Shown here piece by piece: positions 6,458-7,059 of a stretch of 7,059 bases of DNA. Origin of the DNA: JBOGIG01 sp050742455 (GTDB taxonomy: Bacteria > Actinomycetota > Acidimicrobiia > Acidimicrobiales > JBOGIG01); NCBI GenBank assembly GCA_050742455.1, contig JBOGIG010000043.1, positions 1 through 7,059 on the forward strand, read 5' to 3'. Within the stretch, counting starts at the first letter, position 1. Each line of letters begins with the position of its first letter. A program made the position numbers and the translations under genes. Under the pieces are notes generated by a model, which worked only from the letters and a program-made list of their open reading frames with translations, did no database searches and was not told the origin of the DNA.

Positions 6458-7059
6458 ATGCCGGTTGAGCCTAGGGCGAAGCGCAAGCTCATCGAGGTGG
6501 CGCTCCCGCTCGAAGCAATTAATCGGGAGGCCGCCCGGGAGAAGTCGATCCGCCACGGGCACCCCTCCACCCTCCACCTGTGGTGGGCCCGCCGGCCACT
6601 CGCAGCTTGCCGAGCCGTCCTGTTCGCCCAACTCGTCGATGACCCCTCTTCGCACCCCGACCGCTTCCCGACCGAAGAGGCCCAAGACGAGGAACGCCAG
6701 CGCCTCTTTCGGCTCATCGAGCGGCTCGTTCCCTGGGAGGCAACCCAAGACGAGGTAGTCCTCGCCGAAGCACGTGAGGAGATTCGCCGATCTTGTGGTG
6801 ATCACCCACCGGCGGTGCTCGACCCGTTCTGCGGGGGCGGATCGATCCCCCTAGAGGCTCAGCGCCTCGGGCTTGTCGCTCATGGAAGCGACCTCAACCC
6901 GGTCGCCGTGCTCATCACCAAAGCCCTCATCGAGCTCCCCGGCCGCTTCGCCGACCAGCCACCGGCGCATCCCCGCGACAATGGCCGACTGGACGTCGAG
7001 ACCTGGAAGGGCGCACAGGGCCTCGCCGAGGACGTCCGCTACTACGGGGCCTGGATGCG
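6458..7059 (+). CDS. DUF1156 domain-containing DNA methylase, N-terminal part
   Basis: The frame is open to the right edge, giving the first 200 codons of a protein that in this family is usually about 900-1000 residues. Residues 10-62 (KLIEVALPLEAINREAAREK, then HPSTLHLWWARRPLAACRAVLF) are the typical DUF1156 N-terminus. Residues 119-129 (AVLDPFCGGGS) are the SAM-binding motif I of amino-methyltransferases. HGSDLNPVAV (142-151) supplies the acidic residue expected to contact the cofactor. The catalytic (D/N)PPY-type motif would lie beyond the window. These enzymes are predicted N6-adenine (possibly N4-cytosine) DNA methylases and occur with helicases and ATPases in defence clusters, where methylation probably marks host DNA as self. 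The 27-base gap behind the helicase gene and the same strand suggest one operon. Gene-family confidence is high; the exact defence system is not settled. Confidence 0.92.
   Translation, partial: MPVEPRAKRKLIEVALPLEAINREAAREKSIRHGHPSTLHLWWARRPLAACRAVLFAQLVDDPSSHPDRFPTEEAQDEERQRLFRLIERLVPWEATQDEVVLAEAREEIRRSCGDHPPAVLDPFCGGGSIPLEAQRLGLVAHGSDLNPVAVLITKALIELPGRFADQPPAHPRDNGRLDVETWKGAQGLAEDVRYYGAWM

Overview
The window comes from a GC-rich bacterium. G/C-ending codons, GTG starts, 4-nt ATGA-type overlaps and the style of the proteins suggest an actinobacterium-like genome, possibly an uncultured lineage; no taxonomic marker is present, so this is inference. All supported genes read on the + strand.

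Left part (1-1631): two overlapping M24-fold (pita-bread, Xaa-Pro aminopeptidase/creatinase-like) genes. The first is cut by the window edge and keeps all the metal ligands that can be seen. The second is full length and has the same fold, but at least four of its five metal-ligand positions are substituted. They look like a catalytic/non-catalytic paralogue pair translated together through an ATGA overlap.

Middle part (1632-2887): a gene-poor transition zone. It holds a short membrane-anchored protein with an excellent ribosome binding site (1922-2320). The C-terminal part of that protein is an in-frame tandem array of 3.8 units of 39 bp (2141-2289), almost identical to each other. Two diverged direct-repeat copies about 1 kb apart (1629-1697 and 2639-2707, 56 of 69 positions identical by hand alignment) bracket this zone, which suggests remnants of an inserted or duplicated segment. 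A hairpin and a short palindrome lie just before the next gene.

Right part (2888-7059): the start of what looks like an anti-phage defence or DNA-modification operon. It begins with a 1180-residue SNF2-like helicase carrying a C-terminal DUF3883/PD-(D/E)XK-like domain. After 27 bases comes the N-terminal part of a DUF1156-type DNA methylase with a clear SAM-binding motif, cut by the window edge. An SNF2 helicase next to a DNA methylase resembles the front end of class 1 DISARM and related DUF1156-containing defence clusters. The rest of the system would lie beyond base 7059, so which system it is cannot be settled here.
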